Origin: Chelydra serpentina
Taxonomy: Eukaryota; Chordata; Testudines; Chelydridae
Reading direction: 5' to 3'
Length of the DNA stretch: 64,000 nucleotides
Assembly (NCBI GenBank): GCA_037349315.1
Contig: JBAIAC010000007.1
Location: 50,679,001-50,743,000 of the forward strand
The notes under the pieces are model-generated. The model worked only from the letters and a program-made list of their open reading frames with translations, ran no database searches and was not told where the DNA came from. The position numbers were made by a program, and so were the translations under genes. Below, piece after piece: positions 1-11,049 of this stretch. The stretch's first letter is position 1. Every line of letters starts with the position of its first letter.

Positions 1-345
1 TCTATAACTTGAACATCTAGAAATGCATCTACTGGCCTACCACTGACATCAAGATAACATACACAATGACTTAATACTTGATGCCCATTTGCATTGGTGC
101 ATTCATCAGCCATGTATGCAAATTTTTTGAATGTGGTGAGAGAGTTCTTCACTTTTTCAACTGTTGAGTCTTTCACTGTTGCACCATATGCTTCTCTCCA
201 GTCAGCTGAGTTTCTTGCAAAAAGATAGTGAGCATCTGCTGGTCTTGTTTGGAACCAGTGTTCAACTTCAGGATGAACAAGTGACAACGCACTTAACATT
301 GGCCTTCAGTTTACAGTATGTGGTATCTCTTGCTTAAATAGGAAG
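1..345 (-). pseudogene. hAT transposase fragment (ZMYM1-like)
   Basis: Read on the minus strand, this stretch matches the transposase fragment at 12254-12600 with only scattered differences. That part encodes the region around the Cys-Tyr-Leu-Asp-Val stretch of the DUF4371/hAT type found in vertebrate ZMYM1-like proteins (family assignment from general knowledge). No long open frame survives; frameshifts relative to the better copy are seen near the left edge, where one base is gained beside the ACATCTAG stretch. The gene starts upstream on the minus strand (higher coordinates) and runs off the window. It cannot make a functional protein. Confidence 0.6.
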
Positions 346-1487
346 TATGATGCCACAGCCATGTTTGTTTGCATGAACTGTGTTGTGTCTCCAGCATTCT
401 TAACAGCCTCATTAACACTCACCAGTGTTGTCCTTGGTCAGTGGAGACTCAGAGTTCAGAGGTGCTTTCACATGAGTTCACCTCCCAGGTGGAGGGCAAG
501 AAGGCACCTTGCTCGTTCCTCCAGCTGCTCACTGTTCGCTCTGGTCACTGTTGTTCGTTGTGCCACTGTTCACTCCATCACTCTGTTGCCAATGGTCCTG
601 CACCGTCACCTTCTGCTGCCACCTGCCACTGTGACCTCTGCGAGTTGGTCTCTTGAAGTTCCATCCAGCTCGCAGTGATTTCAGCTGAGCTGTCAGTGGG
701 GGAACCTTGCTGCTAGTGCAGACTGGGCCGTCTCTTCCACAGAAACACTGTCTCACAGCAGGTCTAAGCACCTGATTACCAGTGATTTCAGCTGTAGTGA
801 TCACTTAACAAAACAAAAGACTATCTATGGAGCCTAATTAGCTCTGTCTTTAAACAGTGGCGAGGGGCAGGTCAAACAGTACTTGTGACTCAGGCAGACC
901 ATCAAGCAAAACACCTGTCCCCACCTTCTCTCTTGATGCCCTCAATCAGCACAAGCTAAGTACGGTTCTACTGCCCTTTCCCCATACAATAAGAATAACA
1001 ACATTTCATCCTCCTCCGCATTCAAGTGATTTGTAACCCAACCCCAGCCAAAATCTATCACTTGGACAACACAGCTCTGTTTGTTGGATACCTAGGTAGA
1101 TTAGGTGTGAATGTAAATACAATCTGGTCCTGAAGCCTTCCCCCCCAGCCCTCAGCTCATCACTAGCTGTCAGGGAGAGCTCATTTAGACTTTGGTTACA
1201 AATCATAATTTGAAATTATTAGTTGGCCAGCATCACCAAAATGAATGCACTGACATTGTCATAAAAACAAAAGCTGTATAAGGAAGCGAGTCTATGTTCA
1301 TATTTTTCAAATCTATTATACTTTTTCAGATACACGTATTTTATCATACACTTCATATGCTTTTAAAGTGTATATTAATGTTTCAATTTCAATTCAAATT
1401 TCCAAACAATCGCTAAATTGGCAACACTGCATGTAACTAGTTCACAAAACTTGGGGGGGGGAGGAATTCAGGGGGGGTGTAGGGAAA
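1..1487 (-). mobile_element. hAT element, partial copy (ZMYM1-like family), cut by window edge
   Basis: Positions 1-420 align base by base with 12254-12685 (the transposase part of the complete hAT at 10805-14796). Positions about 520-1487 align with about 13840-14786, including the G-rich segment and the ATTCAGGGGGGGTGT motif near the element end. The copy lacks the CR1 tail and MITE found in the other copy, and has about 100 bases of its own at 421-520. The expected CACTG terminus is not recognisable near 1490, where C-rich sequence begins, so that border is approximate. The other end lies outside the window. Confidence 0.75.
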
Positions 1488-1489
1488 TC

Positions 1490-2010
1490 CCATCCCACCA
1501 CCCTTCACAACTCTCCCTCCTTCCCCAGCTCTGCATGATTCACCAGCTGCCCCCTTCAGTGTCCCCACCCCAACTCTCCCGGCTCTCACTGCTACCCCAA
1601 CCACTTCTGCCCTCATCATCTCATCACCTCCCCATCTCTCCCCCGCCATCTCCCCATCCCCACAACATACCTTACACTGTCTCACCACCCCCCAGAACTG
1701 TCCCTCACAGAGTTTCAGTGCCGACCCAACCCGCTTCAGTGTCACTGGCCTCACAAGCTCCTCAGTCTCACTGCCCCCCAAACCCACCTCCAGGGAGTTT
1801 TCCTGGTCCCGCAACCCAGACTCATCCCTGTCACTTCCACACTTTTCTCAGGCCATCTCCCTGTCCCAACAACTCATCCTCACTTTACAACTCCCTCAGA
1901 GTGCCCCCGCCATTTTGTCTCACAGCCGCCCACAAGCACCCCTCAGCCAGTCTGAACCACCCCTACAGCCCAGTCTCACTACCCTTAATCCCTGCACTAT
2001 GACCCTCCTC
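1490..2010. repeat. C-rich degenerate minisatellite, block 1
   Basis: A run of loosely repeated units on the theme CCCTCACAAACTCCCTCAGTCTCACT, roughly 20-40 bases each and strongly strand-biased (C and T rich on the plus strand). The open frames across it on both strands have the low-complexity Pro/Ser composition this repeat gives in any frame and are not genes. Block 2 at about 2391-2790 has the same theme. Confidence 0.55.
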
Positions 2011-2390
2011 AAAACCACGTCATTCATTGTTCCCACAATTATAGTGGTATGTATATTTTTTGGCTTAAAAATGACTTTTTGATGGAAATAATGTTTGCAC
2101 AAAAAGTTTTTGTTTCTTTCAACTTTTTTGATTTTTCAATAAAATGAATCTACACTTTAAAATTGTTTAAATAGAAAATGTTTGTTCCTTCTTATTTCTC
2201 CCCTCCTGCCTACTGTTCCGGGGGGGGAAGGGGGAAAGGGAGAAAAAAGGGGGATGGGATTGAGTTGTTTCATCAAATAAACCAGTGAAAGATTTTGAAG
2301 GAAATGAAAAATATTAGTTTCAGTGAAATTTTTTGATGGAAAATACTCATCATTTTCCAACCCAGCCCTACTCATGTTCTCTCTGTAGAT
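2011..2390. repeat. AT-rich interspersed repeat of the TTTTTTGATGGAAA type
   Basis: The segment separates the two C-rich blocks. It carries repeated TTTTTTGATGGAAA motifs and ends with TTTTCCAACCCAGCCCTA, resembling the ends of the repeats at 45437-47823 and 61897-62403 (ACCAGCTCTAG). I read it as a member or relative of that family. Borders and class are uncertain. Confidence 0.3.
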
Positions 2391-2790
2391 ATAATCCTTG
2401 CAGCCAGTCTCATCACTTCAGCACCCTCTCAGGCAATCACTTCTTCTCCCCACAAACTCCCTTAGTCTCATTTGTGTGAAATCCTGACCACATTGAAGAC
2501 AATGTCAATTTTGCCATTAACTTCAATTGGGCCAGGATTTCACTCTTTGTCCCCATAACCTCCCTTAAATCACTACCTCCACATCCTCCGTAGGGCTCAT
2601 TGCCCTCACAAACTCCCACAGACTCAACTTCAAAACCCATCTCTCTTTCTCCACACAGCCTCCCTCAGACAGCTTCATCACATCCACAATACCCCCCAGA
2701 CTCACCATCCCCACAAGACCATAAAGGCCTTTGCCCACACAATTCCTCTCACGTCTTGGTATACACTTAAAAGTTTTGCTCACAAAGTTA
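2391..2790. repeat. C-rich degenerate minisatellite, block 2
   Basis: Continues the CCCCACAAACTCCCTYAGACTCA theme of the block at 1490-2010. The two blocks were probably one array before the AT-rich segment between them arrived or diverged. No gene is supported here. Confidence 0.45.
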
Positions 2791-2828
2791 TGTCAGAGTG
2801 TCTGGGGGGAAAATCACACTTGTAATTG

Positions 2829-3045
2829 ACATACTATGCTGGCAAAAGCCCTAGTATAAACACAGTTATTTGGGAAAAACATCCTTTGCTGGTATAACTA
2901 TTTAATTCAATTACTGGTATAAGTGATACTGGCAAAATAACTCTTTTGCTAGTTTAAGCTGCATTGTGGTTAGGAGAGTTTGCCAGTATAGCTATACCCA
3001 TAACTACATGGGCAATCCCTTTCTAGTGTAGACCCTTTTCCGTCT
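2829..3045. repeat. TIR-type MITE, TGCTGGTATAGCTATACC family (copy 1)
   Basis: Shares alternating CTGGTATAAC, TGCTGGCAAAA and GCCAGTATAGCTATACC blocks with 9960-10216 and ends with TAGTGTAGACCC. The TAGTGTAGAC end resembles the inner part of the Harbinger terminal repeats at 50438 and 56498, so a Harbinger-derived origin is possible. No clear TSD was found, and the left end looks worn. Confidence 0.45.
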
Positions 3046-4055
3046 CTCCTGCTTAAAACATTCTGATTTTTTTGGGGGGGGGGGAATTAAAATGAAACAA
3101 AACAACCCACCCCTAATTCTATCCATTTGGTTGAAATTTCTCATGTTTCTTGTGAGCCTCAAAGTACATTTTTGGAAAGAGAAGGTTTGATGATGTTCCT
3201 TTCTTCACAGAGTTATCTGAGTGAGAAAATTAAAAATGTATCTTCATGCTTTAAGAATGTTGAGAACCTTTGGTGCTTGAATAACTCAAAGACTATTTAC
3301 ATTTAAACACAAGATAGGCATATCATTTTCCTGAGTGTGTTCAATCTAGGTAATAACCTTGTGACACTGCGTTGGCACGTTGCAAAGCAAGATGACGTGT
3401 AAAATATCTTTCATGTTGCAATCCAATGTCACAAGCTGATGACATTTCATGAGCCTCAGAAGTGACTCGGGGAACTGTAAACTTCCTGCAAATTGTCTTG
3501 GTGCATGCATAATTTTTTCTTACTGAATTAAGAGCACATCAGTTGTGGATATCTGGACATATAAAACTATTACAGATCCTTTTTTAATGCCTTACTTTGT
3601 GCCATATTGACAAAACCAGTACCAAAAGAAGGGAAAGTATCATATTACCATAAGTCCTTCTAAAATAACTGGCTATTATTTGACGGCAGAACACACATCT
3701 GGAGATGCTGATCTTCCCAAGCAGGGATCTTTGTCACTAAGTGTGTCCATAACACATCATGGATGCTAAATACATCTTTAAAAGAAGCCAACTAAATAAG
3801 TTTTGATGTTTGGTAGTGATGATGGTAGCAGGGATGCTTCCTTGTATATTTTTTAAATAGCTTTAAGGAGAATCTTAGAAAACAGTGTGATGTCTTGAGG
3901 GATTCTTGTTGTAACACAGTAATTGATTCCCATCAACATCTAGTGGCTAATTAAATCAAAACAAAATAAAATATAAATGGACTGTCAGTACCTGGAGAAA
4001 TTACAGAGATTTCCAGGAAAATTATTAGGCCCTGTGGTATTGTATTAATTATTAT
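3046..4055. other. AT-rich sequence without recognised genes
   Basis: Contains a short poly(G) tract near 3073-3083, then unique-looking AT-rich DNA. I see no open frame of note, no terminal repeats and no RNA gene. Confidence 0.5.
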
Positions 4056-4215
4056 TATTTTATTTTCTTCATTTCTTCATTCTTCTGTATTACAGTAGAA
4101 TCTAGAGGCTCCAACCAAGATCTGATTCCCTTTGTGCCTGGCACAAAGTAAGAGACAGTCTCTGCTCTGAAGATCTTATGATCTAAATGGACAAGACAAA
4201 GAGTTTGAGAGAAAA
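4056..4215 (+). repeat. Old interspersed repeat (GTGCTAGGTGCTGTACAAA/AAGAGACAGT family)
   Basis: The string from the ATTATTATT-rich start through CCTTTGTGCCTGGCACAAAGTAAGAGACAGT and ATCTAAATGGACAAGACA has the layout of a widespread amniote SINE/LINE-tail family. Relatives are seen at 10258-10400 and 15262-15370. I could not settle whether it is MIR/CORE-like or an L3/CR1 tail. Confidence 0.4.
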
Positions 4216-4569
4216 CAGAACTGAATTTGCAGGTTACAGGCCAGCCCAATCTCCTCCTCCAGCAACATTACAAAGGGGGTGTGTGTGTATGTAACTCATT
4301 ACCAGATACCTCTCCTTGTGCAATGGGACTGGAATGGGAAGATAATTCATCATCTAATGCTTCCTTCTGGCTAGGACATCACAAATCATAAGGTGGATCT
4401 GATATTCAGTATAATTTTGGGAAAGGCTGTGGCTCTCCTATTTAATAATTCTACTTTGTAATTTATTGGGCTTTTCATCAGCCTCTTTTGCTCCTTTAAA
4501 AAACCCTCACTTTGTTCCTGTTCCACCTGTTTTTCAAATCATGTCTGTTAAAGGAAAGTATGGATCTCT
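4216..4569. other. Unique-looking sequence without recognised genes
   Basis: Holds a short GTGTGTGTAT run near 4279. No coding, RNA or repeat structure was recognised. Confidence 0.45.
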
Positions 4570-4745
4570 CCAGTAAAGATGATTTAATACTGTGGATTTA
4601 GAAGGTATGTAGTGCATTACATCTTCAAAGTACTGTACAGATATTAATTTATTAGTTCTCATAATACCCCTATGAGGCAGGTAAGTGGATCAGTGGCAGA
4701 ACTAGTGGCAGATAGGACTCAAGAGCTTGTGGCTCAGAGCACTTT
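4570..4745 (+). repeat. MIR-like SINE tail
   Basis: The motif CCCTATGAGGCAGGTAAGT followed by a stretch on the theme of AGTGGCAGAACTAG is the classical 3' part of MIR-like CORE-SINEs. Similar remnants lie at 50245-50330 and 63100-63290. Heavily diverged, so ends are approximate. Confidence 0.45.
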
Positions 4746-4860
4746 GCTGACTATTAAAAAACACCATCTTGCACATTTTATACTTCTTTTAAAAAGAATG
4801 TGTCAAAAATGTTATATTTGTCATGTTTTGAAAACAGTACAGCATGTTTTTATGGGCATA

Positions 4861-4867
4861 TACTGTA
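4861..4867. repeat. Candidate target-site duplication of the CR1 element (low side)
   Basis: TACTGTA directly abuts the CR1 3' end. The same 7 bases occur at 8904-8910, next to the 5' end inferred for the element. The second CR1 copy in the window also has a 7-base duplication (TAGACCT), which supports the reading. Confidence 0.5.
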
Positions 4868-4948
4868 GAATCATAGAATCTCAGGGTTGGAAGGGACCTC
4901 AGGAGGTCATCTAGTCCAACCCCCTGCTCAAAGCAGGACCAACCCCAA

Positions 4949-5290
4949 CTAGATCATCCCAGCCAGGGCTTTGTCAAGCCTGACCGTAAAAACCTCCAAG
5001 GAAGGAGATTCCACTACCTCCCTAGGTAACCCATTCCAGTGCTTCACCACTCTACTAGTGAAAAAGTTTTTCCTAATATCCAACCTAAACCTCCCCCTCT
5101 GCAACTTGAGACCATTACTCCTTGTTCTGTCATCTTCTACCACTGAGAACAGTCTAGATCCATCCTCTTTGGAACCCCCTTTTAGGTAGTTGAAAGCAGC
5201 TATCAAATCCCCCCTTACTCTTCTCTTCTGCAGGCTAAACAATCCCAGTTCCCTCAGCCTCTCCTCATAAGTCATGTGTTCCCTCCAGCC
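4949..5290 (-). pseudogene. C-terminal end of CR1 ORF2, out of frame
   Basis: Encodes the conserved tail of CR1 ORF2 protein: [18 protein letters not shown], a central [12 protein letters not shown], and [14 protein letters not shown] near the end. In intact CR1 this follows the RT domain directly. Here it lies in a different frame from the 834-codon ORF2 because of a one-base deletion near 5321-5330. The other CR1 copy reads TTGGAGAGAGTCC where this one reads TTGAAAGAGTCC. The function of this tail is not firmly known; it is shared by most CR1 families. Confidence 0.85.
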
Positions 5291-5296
5291 CCCTAA

Positions 5297-7801
5297 TTAT
5301 TTGTGTTGCCCTCCGCTGGACTCTTTCAATTTATCCACATCCTTCTTGTAGTGTGGGGCCCAAAATTGGACACAGTACTCCAAATGAGGCCTCACCAGTG
5401 CCGAATAGAGGGGAATAATCACGTCCCTCGATCTGCTGGAAATGCCCTTACTTATACAGCCCAAAATGCCGTTAGCCTTCTTGGCAACAAGGGCACACTG
5501 TTGACTCATATTCAGCTTTTTGTCCACTGTAACCCCTAGGTCCTTTTCTGCAGAACTGCTGCCCAGCCATTCAGTCCCTAGTCTGTAGCAGTGCATGGGA
5601 TTCTTCCGTCCTAAGTGAAGGACTCTGCACTTGTCCTTGTTGAACCTCATCAGATTTCTTTTGGACCAATCCTCTAATTTGTCTAGGTCCCTCTGTATCC
5701 TGTTCCTACCCTCCAGCGTATCAACCACTCCTCCCAGTTTAGTGTCATCTGCAAACTTGCTAAGGGTGCAGTCCACACCATCCTCCAGATCGTTGATGAA
5801 GATATTGAACAAAACCGGCCCCAGCACCGACCCTTGGGGCACTCCACTTGATACCGGCTGCCAACTAGACATGGAGCCATTGATCACTACCAATTGAGCA
5901 TGACCATCCAGCCAGTTTTCTATCCACCTTACCGTCCATTCTTCCAGCCCATACTTCTTTAACTTTCTGGCAAGAACACTGTGCGAGACTGTATCAAAAG
6001 CTTTGCTAAAGTCAAGAAATAGCACATCCACTGCTTTCCCCTCATCCGCAGAGCCAGTTATCTCATCATAGAAGGCAATTAGGTTAGTCAGGCATGACTT
6101 GCCCTTGGTGAATCCATGCTGACTGTTTCTGATCACTTTCCCCTCCTTTAAGTGGTTTAGAATTGATTCCCTGAGGACCTGTTCCATGATTTTTCCAGGG
6201 ACTGAGGTGAGACTGACTGGCCTGTAGTTCCCCGGATCTTCCTTCTTTCCTTTTTTAAAGATGGGCACTACATTAGCTTTTTTCCAGTCATCCGGTACCT
6301 CCCCCAATTGCCATGATTTGTCAAAGATAATGGCCAATGGCTCTGCAATCACATCGGCCAACTCCTTTAGCACCCTCGGATGCAGTGCATCCGGCCCCAT
6401 GGACTTGTGTTCGTCCAGCTTTTCTAAATAGTCCCGAACTACTTCTTTCTCCACAGAGGGCTGGTCACCTCCTCCCCATACCGTGCTGCGGAGTGCAGCC
6501 GCCTGGGAGCTGACCTTGTCTGTGAAGACAGAGGCAAAAAAAGCATTGAGTACACTAGCTTTCTCCACATCCTCTGTCACTAGGTTCCCTCCCTCATTCA
6601 GCAAGGGGCCCACACTTTCCTTGACTTTCTTCTTGTTGCTCACATACCTGAAGAAACCCTTCTTGTTACTCCTAACATCTCCGGTTAGCTGCAACTCCAA
6701 GTGTGATTTGGCCTTCCTAATTTCACTCCTGCATGCCTGAACAATATTTTTATATTCCTCCCTGGTCATTTGTCCAATCTTCCACTTCTTGTAAGCTGTT
6801 TTTTTGTGTTTAAGACGAGCAAGGATTTCACTGTTAAGCCAAGCTGGTCGCTTGCCATATTTACTTTTCTTTCTACACATCGGGATGGTTTGTTCCTGGA
6901 ACCTCAATAAGGATTCTTTAAAATACAGCCAGCTTTTCTCAACTCCTTTCTCCCTCATGTTATTCTCCCAGGGGACCTTGCCCATCAGTTCCCTGAGGGA
7001 GTCAAAGTCTGCTTTTCTGAAGTCCAGGCTCTGTATTCTACTGCTCTCCTTTCTTCCTTGTGTCAGGATCCTGAACTCGACCATCTCATGGTTACTGCCT
7101 CCCAGGTTCCCATCCACTATTGCTTCCTCTACTATTTCTTCCCTGTTTGTGAGCAGCAGGTCAAGAAGAGCTTTTCCCCTAGTTGGTTCCTCCAGCAATT
7201 GCACCAGGAAATTGTCCCCTACACTTTCCAAAAACTTCCTGGATTGTCTGTGCACCGCTGTATTGCTCTCCCAGCAGATATCGGGGTGATTAAAGTCACC
7301 CATGAAAACTAGGGCCTGTGATCTAGTAACTTCTGTTAGTTGCTGGAAGAAAGCCTCGTCCACCTCATCCCCCTGGTCTGGTGGTCTGTAGCAGACTCCC
7401 ACCATGACATTACCCTTGTTGCTCACACTTCTAAATTTAATCCAGAGACTCTCAGGTTTTTCTGCAGTTTCATACTGGAGCTCTGAGCAGTCATACTGCT
7501 CTCTTACATACAACGCAACTCCCCCACCTTTTCTGCCCTGCCTATCCTTCCTGAACAGTTTATATCCATCCATGACAGTACTCCAATCATGTGAGTTATC
7601 CCACCAAGTCTCTGTTATTCCAATTACATCATAATTCCTTGACTGTGCCAGGACTTCCAATTCTCGCTGCTTGTTCCCCAGGCTTCTTGCATTTGTGTAT
7701 AGGCATTTAAGATAACTCACCGATTGTCCTGCTGTCCCAGTATAGGGCAGGAGCCCTCCCCTCTTGCACTCACCTACTTGTGCTTCCTCCCGGTATCCCA
7801 C
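5297..7801 (-). CDS. CR1 ORF2: AP-endonuclease and reverse transcriptase (truncated by frameshift)
   Basis: Encodes the enzyme that nicks target DNA and copies CR1 RNA from the nick. Residues about 31-245 are the APE-type endonuclease, with [30 protein letters not shown] and the SNHEMV motif. The reverse transcriptase spans about 490-760, with [26 protein letters not shown] and the catalytic FADDTKL (D685, D686). The first 26 or so residues are not conserved-looking. The frame opens with GTG at 7801; no in-frame ATG precedes the endonuclease (the first Met is residue 77), and the open frame continues upstream into ORF1, so the true start is unclear. The frame ends early at 5297, after a one-base deletion, in an abnormal GGQHK tail. 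All visible catalytic motifs are intact. Confidence 0.9.
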   Translation of the reverse strand: MGYREEAQVGECKRGGLLPYTGTAGQSVSYLKCLYTNARSLGNKQRELEVLAQSRNYDVIGITETWWDNSHDWSTVMDGYKLFRKDRQGRKGGGVALYVREQYDCSELQYETAEKPESLWIKFRSVSNKGNVMVGVCYRPPDQGDEVDEAFFQQLTEVTRSQALVFMGDFNHPDICWESNTAVHRQSRKFLESVGDNFLVQLLEEPTRGKALLDLLLTNREEIVEEAIVDGNLGGSNHEMVEFRILTQGRKESSRIQSLDFRKADFDSLRELMGKVPWENNMREKGVEKSWLYFKESLLRFQEQTIPMCRKKSKYGKRPAWLNSEILARLKHKKTAYKKWKIGQMTREEYKNIVQACRSEIRKAKSHLELQLTGDVRSNKKGFFRYVSNKKKVKESVGPLLNEGGNLVTEDVEKASVLNAFFASVFTDKVSSQAAALRSTVWGGGDQPSVEKEVVRDYLEKLDEHKSMGPDALHPRVLKELADVIAEPLAIIFDKSWQLGEVPDDWKKANVVPIFKKGKKEDPGNYRPVSLTSVPGKIMEQVLRESILNHLKEGKVIRNSQHGFTKGKSCLTNLIAFYDEITGSADEGKAVDVLFLDFSKAFDTVSHSVLARKLKKYGLEEWTVRWIENWLDGHAQLVVINGSMSSWQPVSSGVPQGSVLGPVLFNIFINDLEDGVDCTLSKFADDTKLGGVVDTLEGRNRIQRDLDKLEDWSKRNLMRFNKDKCRVLHLGRKNPMHCYRLGTEWLGSSSAEKDLGVTVDKKLNMSQQCALVAKKANGILGCISKGISSRSRDVIIPLYSALVRPHLEYCVQFWAPHYKKDVDKLKESSGGQHK

Positions 7802-7845
7802 TTCCCCACTTACCTCGGGGCTTTGGTCTCCTTCCCCAGGTGAAC

Positions 7846-8862
7846 CTAGTTTAAAGCCCTCCTCACTAGGTTAGCCAGCCTGCTTCCAAAGATGCTCTTC
7901 CCTCTCTTCGTCAGGTGGAGCCCATCTCTGCCTAGCACTCCTTCTTCTTGGAGCACCATCCCATGGTCAAAGAATCCAAACCCTTCTCTCTGACACCATC
8001 TGCGTAGCCATTCGTTGACTTCCACGATTCGACGGTCTCTACCCCGGCCTTTTCCTGCCACCGGGAGAATGGACGAGAACACCACTTGCACCTCAAACTC
8101 CTTTATCCTTCTTCCCAGAGCGACGTAGTCTGCAGTAATATGCTCAAGGTCATTCTTGGCAGTATCATTGGTGCCCATGTGGAGAAGCAGGAAGGGGTAG
8201 TGATCTGAGGGATTGATGAGTCTCGGCAGTCTCTCCGTCACATCATGAATCCTAGCACCTGGCAAGCAGCACACCTCTCGGTTTTCCCAGTCAGGGCGGC
8301 AGATAGATGACTCAGTCCCCCTGAGGAGAGAGTCTCTGACCACCACCACCCTCCTCCTCCTCTTGGGAGTGGTGGTCGTGGAACCCCCATCCCTAGGACT
8401 GTGCATCTCATGCCTTCCAGTCAGTGGAGTCTCCTTCTGCTCTGTTCCCTCAGATGTATCCTTCACTCCACTCTCTGCACTAGTACCTGTGGAGAGAACA
8501 TGAAAATGGTTGCTCATCTGAATATGCATTTCTGGTACATGGACTTGTCTCATACTCTTTCTTCTTCTGGAGGTCACATGCCGCCAATTATCCTCACTGG
8601 CCTTCTGTCCCCGCTGCGTAGCCTGCTCTGAATCCTCAGAACACTGTGCCCGCTGAAGCCTATCCTGATGTCTATCCAGGAACTCCTCATTTTCTTTTAT
8701 GGAACGCAGGGTTGATACTCGTTTCTCCAGACCTTGAATCTTCTCCTCCAATATGGAGATCAGCTTGCACTTTGTACAGACAAAGTCGCTTCTATCCTGT
8801 GGAAGAAAGACAAACATGGCACATCCTGTGCAGGTCACGACAGCGGATCGCTCAGCATCCAT
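7846..8862 (-). CDS. CR1 ORF1 protein with SGNH/GDSL esterase domain
   Basis: A 338-residue protein starting at ATG 8862. Residues 11-32 hold two Cys pairs (C11, C14, C29, C32) suggesting a zinc ribbon or PHD-like finger, followed by a predicted coiled coil around 36-62, then a basic, Thr-rich linker. From about 171 comes an SGNH-hydrolase domain: block I around S178, block III HMGTND at 228-233, and block V DGLH at 313-316. CR1 ORF1 esterases are thought to help RNA-protein particle or membrane interactions (family knowledge). Oddity: the glycine normally before Asp-Ser in block I is Arg176 here, so esterase activity is doubtful. Its stop is 44 bases from the GTG that opens ORF2. Confidence 0.88.
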   Translation of the reverse strand: MDAERSAVVTCTGCAMFVFLPQDRSDFVCTKCKLISILEEKIQGLEKRVSTLRSIKENEEFLDRHQDRLQRAQCSEDSEQATQRGQKASEDNWRHVTSRRRKSMRQVHVPEMHIQMSNHFHVLSTGTSAESGVKDTSEGTEQKETPLTGRHEMHSPRDGGSTTTTPKRRRRVVVVRDSLLRGTESSICRPDWENREVCCLPGARIHDVTERLPRLINPSDHYPFLLLHMGTNDTAKNDLEHITADYVALGRRIKEFEVQVVFSSILPVAGKGRGRDRRIVEVNEWLRRWCQREGFGFFDHGMVLQEEGVLGRDGLHLTKRGKSIFGSRLANLVRRALN

Positions 8863-8910
8863 AGTCCCTTCCTTCGAAGAGTTTCCTCACTTGTGGCAGA
8901 AGCTACTGTA

Positions 8911-9958
8911 CTCGACATTTTTCTTGCAGATTAAAATCTGAGGGAACAACTGCACAGCTTCCATATCCATATGCCAGAACAGAGAAAACTGTAAAAAAGC
9001 AACATGATGGAATATGTGTTGAAATGAAATAATTGTACAGTAATTCTACCCTAATAAAAATAATTGTCAGTGTGAATGAATACTGAAGACACCTTGTACT
9101 TCATACCACTACCAACATATTCTCTTGTATTGTTACTAGAATATATCTCAAAACAATGCCATCATCAACTGGAAATAAAAAAAGACTGTAGTGACATGAA
9201 GAAGAATACTGCAAAATACAAAGTATAATTTTATTTGAAACAATTCTAACTTCCTGAAAATAAATTTTGATGAGTAAATAACTTCTCATTATAATGTATG
9301 TATGTTGCAGAAATGAAAAAAAAAGATAACTATACCAAAGGTTAGCAGCACTCAGGATACTGGATGTACAGATAAATCAAGATTTTGCAATAGCAATTTT
9401 ATTTAATAAAAAAAGCCAAATGGCCATGTATGTAGCTTTTAGGATAGTAGTGTAACTGGTTTGTTTAGTCAGGGCTGCCAAATTTAATCATGTTTCTGCT
9501 ACAGAACCCTGGTCTAGTGAAGACAAGCTGTTTTGCAGCACCACCTAGGGGTCAAAAGAGTGAATAGCACTATAACTTCTGCTTAGGGCCCAATTCTGCT
9601 TTCAGACATACATACACAAACAATCCCCAGTTCACTTGGTATTTCACTTGATGACTATTTTTATGCTGCTCCCTATGCCTGGAAAGACATTCTTCTTCTG
9701 GTAACCGAGTATCCTCACTCTCTTTTTCCAAATACCTCCTCAAACCCCACTTCTTTCACCTTACATTCTACTGCTTACTTCCACTTTTGTGGTATCTCTT
9801 GCCCTACTTCATTGTCAATTAAAAACAAAATCAGAATTTATAAAATTAATTTGCAATATTTTATGATTCATCTTCTTTGCCTTAACCCTAATTTCTCCAG
9901 TCTATGTTCCTTCCTTTGTCTGTTTTCTTAATTTTCTATGTTAGTCTGATTGAGGCAA
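8911..9958. other. AT-rich sequence without recognised genes
   Basis: Several A/T homopolymer runs (for example AAAAAAAAA near 9317). No open frame, terminal repeat or RNA gene was recognised. The 5' flank of the CR1 begins here. Confidence 0.45.
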
Positions 9959-9959
9959 G

Positions 9960-10216
9960 GTCTATACTAGGAGCATTTTGCTGGTATAGCTATACCAGTA
10001 TACTATACTGGTAAAGTGTAAAATTCTGGCAAAGCTGTTTTTGACAGCATAGCTTATTCCAAATACGTGAAATAAGCTAAGCCAGCAAAAGTGCAGTTTT
10101 GCCAGTATAACTGCATTGACACTAGGGGCTTTTGCCAGCACAACTATTTTGGTCAGGGATCACAACTTGTGACATAGCTATGCCAGCAAAAGTTTGTAGT
10201 GTAGTGTAGACTGTAA
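9960..10216. repeat. TIR-type MITE, TGCTGGTATAGCTATACC family (copy 2)
   Basis: Starts GGTCTATACTAGGAGC and ends GTAGTGTAGTGTAGAC, giving inverted termini on the theme GTCTAYACTA. Internal sequence repeats TGCTGGTATAGCTATACCAG, GCCAGCAAAAGTG and GCCAGTATAACTGC, matching the copy at 2829-3045. The terminal GTCTACACTA resembles Harbinger TIRs in this window, but I could not find the expected TNA target duplication. Confidence 0.5.
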
Positions 10217-10257
10217 GTCCTTTTGGGACAGCATTAACTACTGTGGCATCGCCTCCA

Positions 10258-10400
10258 CAAGTTAGTATTATTTATCATTATTTGTATTATCATAGTACAT
10301 AGGAGCCCCAGTCATGGACCAGAAGCCCTCTGTGCTAGGTGCTGTACAAAGAACAAAAAGAGATCCTAATGTGCAAGTGAGGGAGACTAGAATCATGCTG
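10258..10400 (+). repeat. Old interspersed repeat (GTGCTAGGTGCTGTACAAA family)
   Basis: ATTATTTGTATTATCATAGT followed by GGAGCCCCAGTCATGGACCA and GTGCTAGGTGCTGTACAAAG is the best preserved of three members of this family in the window (others at 4056-4215 and 15262-15370). Class unresolved. Confidence 0.45.
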
Positions 10401-11049
10401 ACAGCAATTAGACAGATCAGCTCTGTATTGTGGAGTAGTTGGCTCTCCGTGTGTCTAGTTCCTGTTTCCGTACACCTGGGGATTTCCTTCTCTTTAGATT
10501 TCCAGGATCTGAACCGTTGAAAAACTTTTCCACATAATGGGAACATTTCCTGAAAACTCCTTTACCCTATCTGTCTCCTCCTGTCAGGAATCAGAGCCTG
10601 CAGCAGAGTTAGTCTCCAGGCAGCCTCCTCAGTACAGCTGGCCTGCAGCAGACTGCCTGAGTAGCCATGTCATGTGATTGGCTGCAGAGGCCAGTAGGCT
10701 GACTCAAGTCAGCAGCAGCAGTTTACTGCCTTCTCAATGCTCATACCTACTACTGTGCCTGCTCCTGTGTTGCCTTGTTCCTGCTTTGCCCCCAGCCTTG
10801 CCACCAGTGTCTTCCCCAGGAATTGAAATTAGGGGGGGTGTTGAAATATTCAGGGGGGGGTGTCAGGGCCGACGAGGGCTGAGACCGTGAGGGCAAAAGT
10901 GGGCTGTATGGCACTATAGTAAAAACTTAAAAATGTTTCACGACCATTTTATTAGATTTAACTCATGTTTTAAAACCATCACAAAAATTAAAGTTGGCTA
11001 CTCAAGCCTACTATGAAGCACTACATCTACATCAGTCTTGGTTTCTTGT

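Larger units (their letters stand above)
4868..8903 (-). mobile_element. CR1 LINE, nearly full length with ORF1 and ORF2
   Basis: On the minus strand the element has a very short leader (41 bases), ORF1 at 8862-7846, ORF2 at 7801-4949 with one frameshift, and the typical CR1 3' end. That end reads, in plus orientation, GAATCATAGAATCTCAGGGT and includes the GATTCTATGATTC-type terminal repeats. Candidate TSDs TACTGTA flank it at 4861-4867 and 8904-8910. Most CR1 copies are severely 5'-truncated, so a copy holding both ORFs is unusual. The short leader suggests loss of the 5' UTR and promoter, so this copy is probably dead even without the frameshift. Confidence 0.9.

Noticed and set aside
1418..2002. 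194-codon plus-strand frame, Ser/Pro-rich
   Set aside because: Lies wholly in the C-rich degenerate minisatellite; the composition is that of the repeat and the opposite strand is also open.
6483..7634. Plus-strand frames opposite CR1 ORF2
   Set aside because: Antisense shadows of the reverse transcriptase and endonuclease coding sequence.
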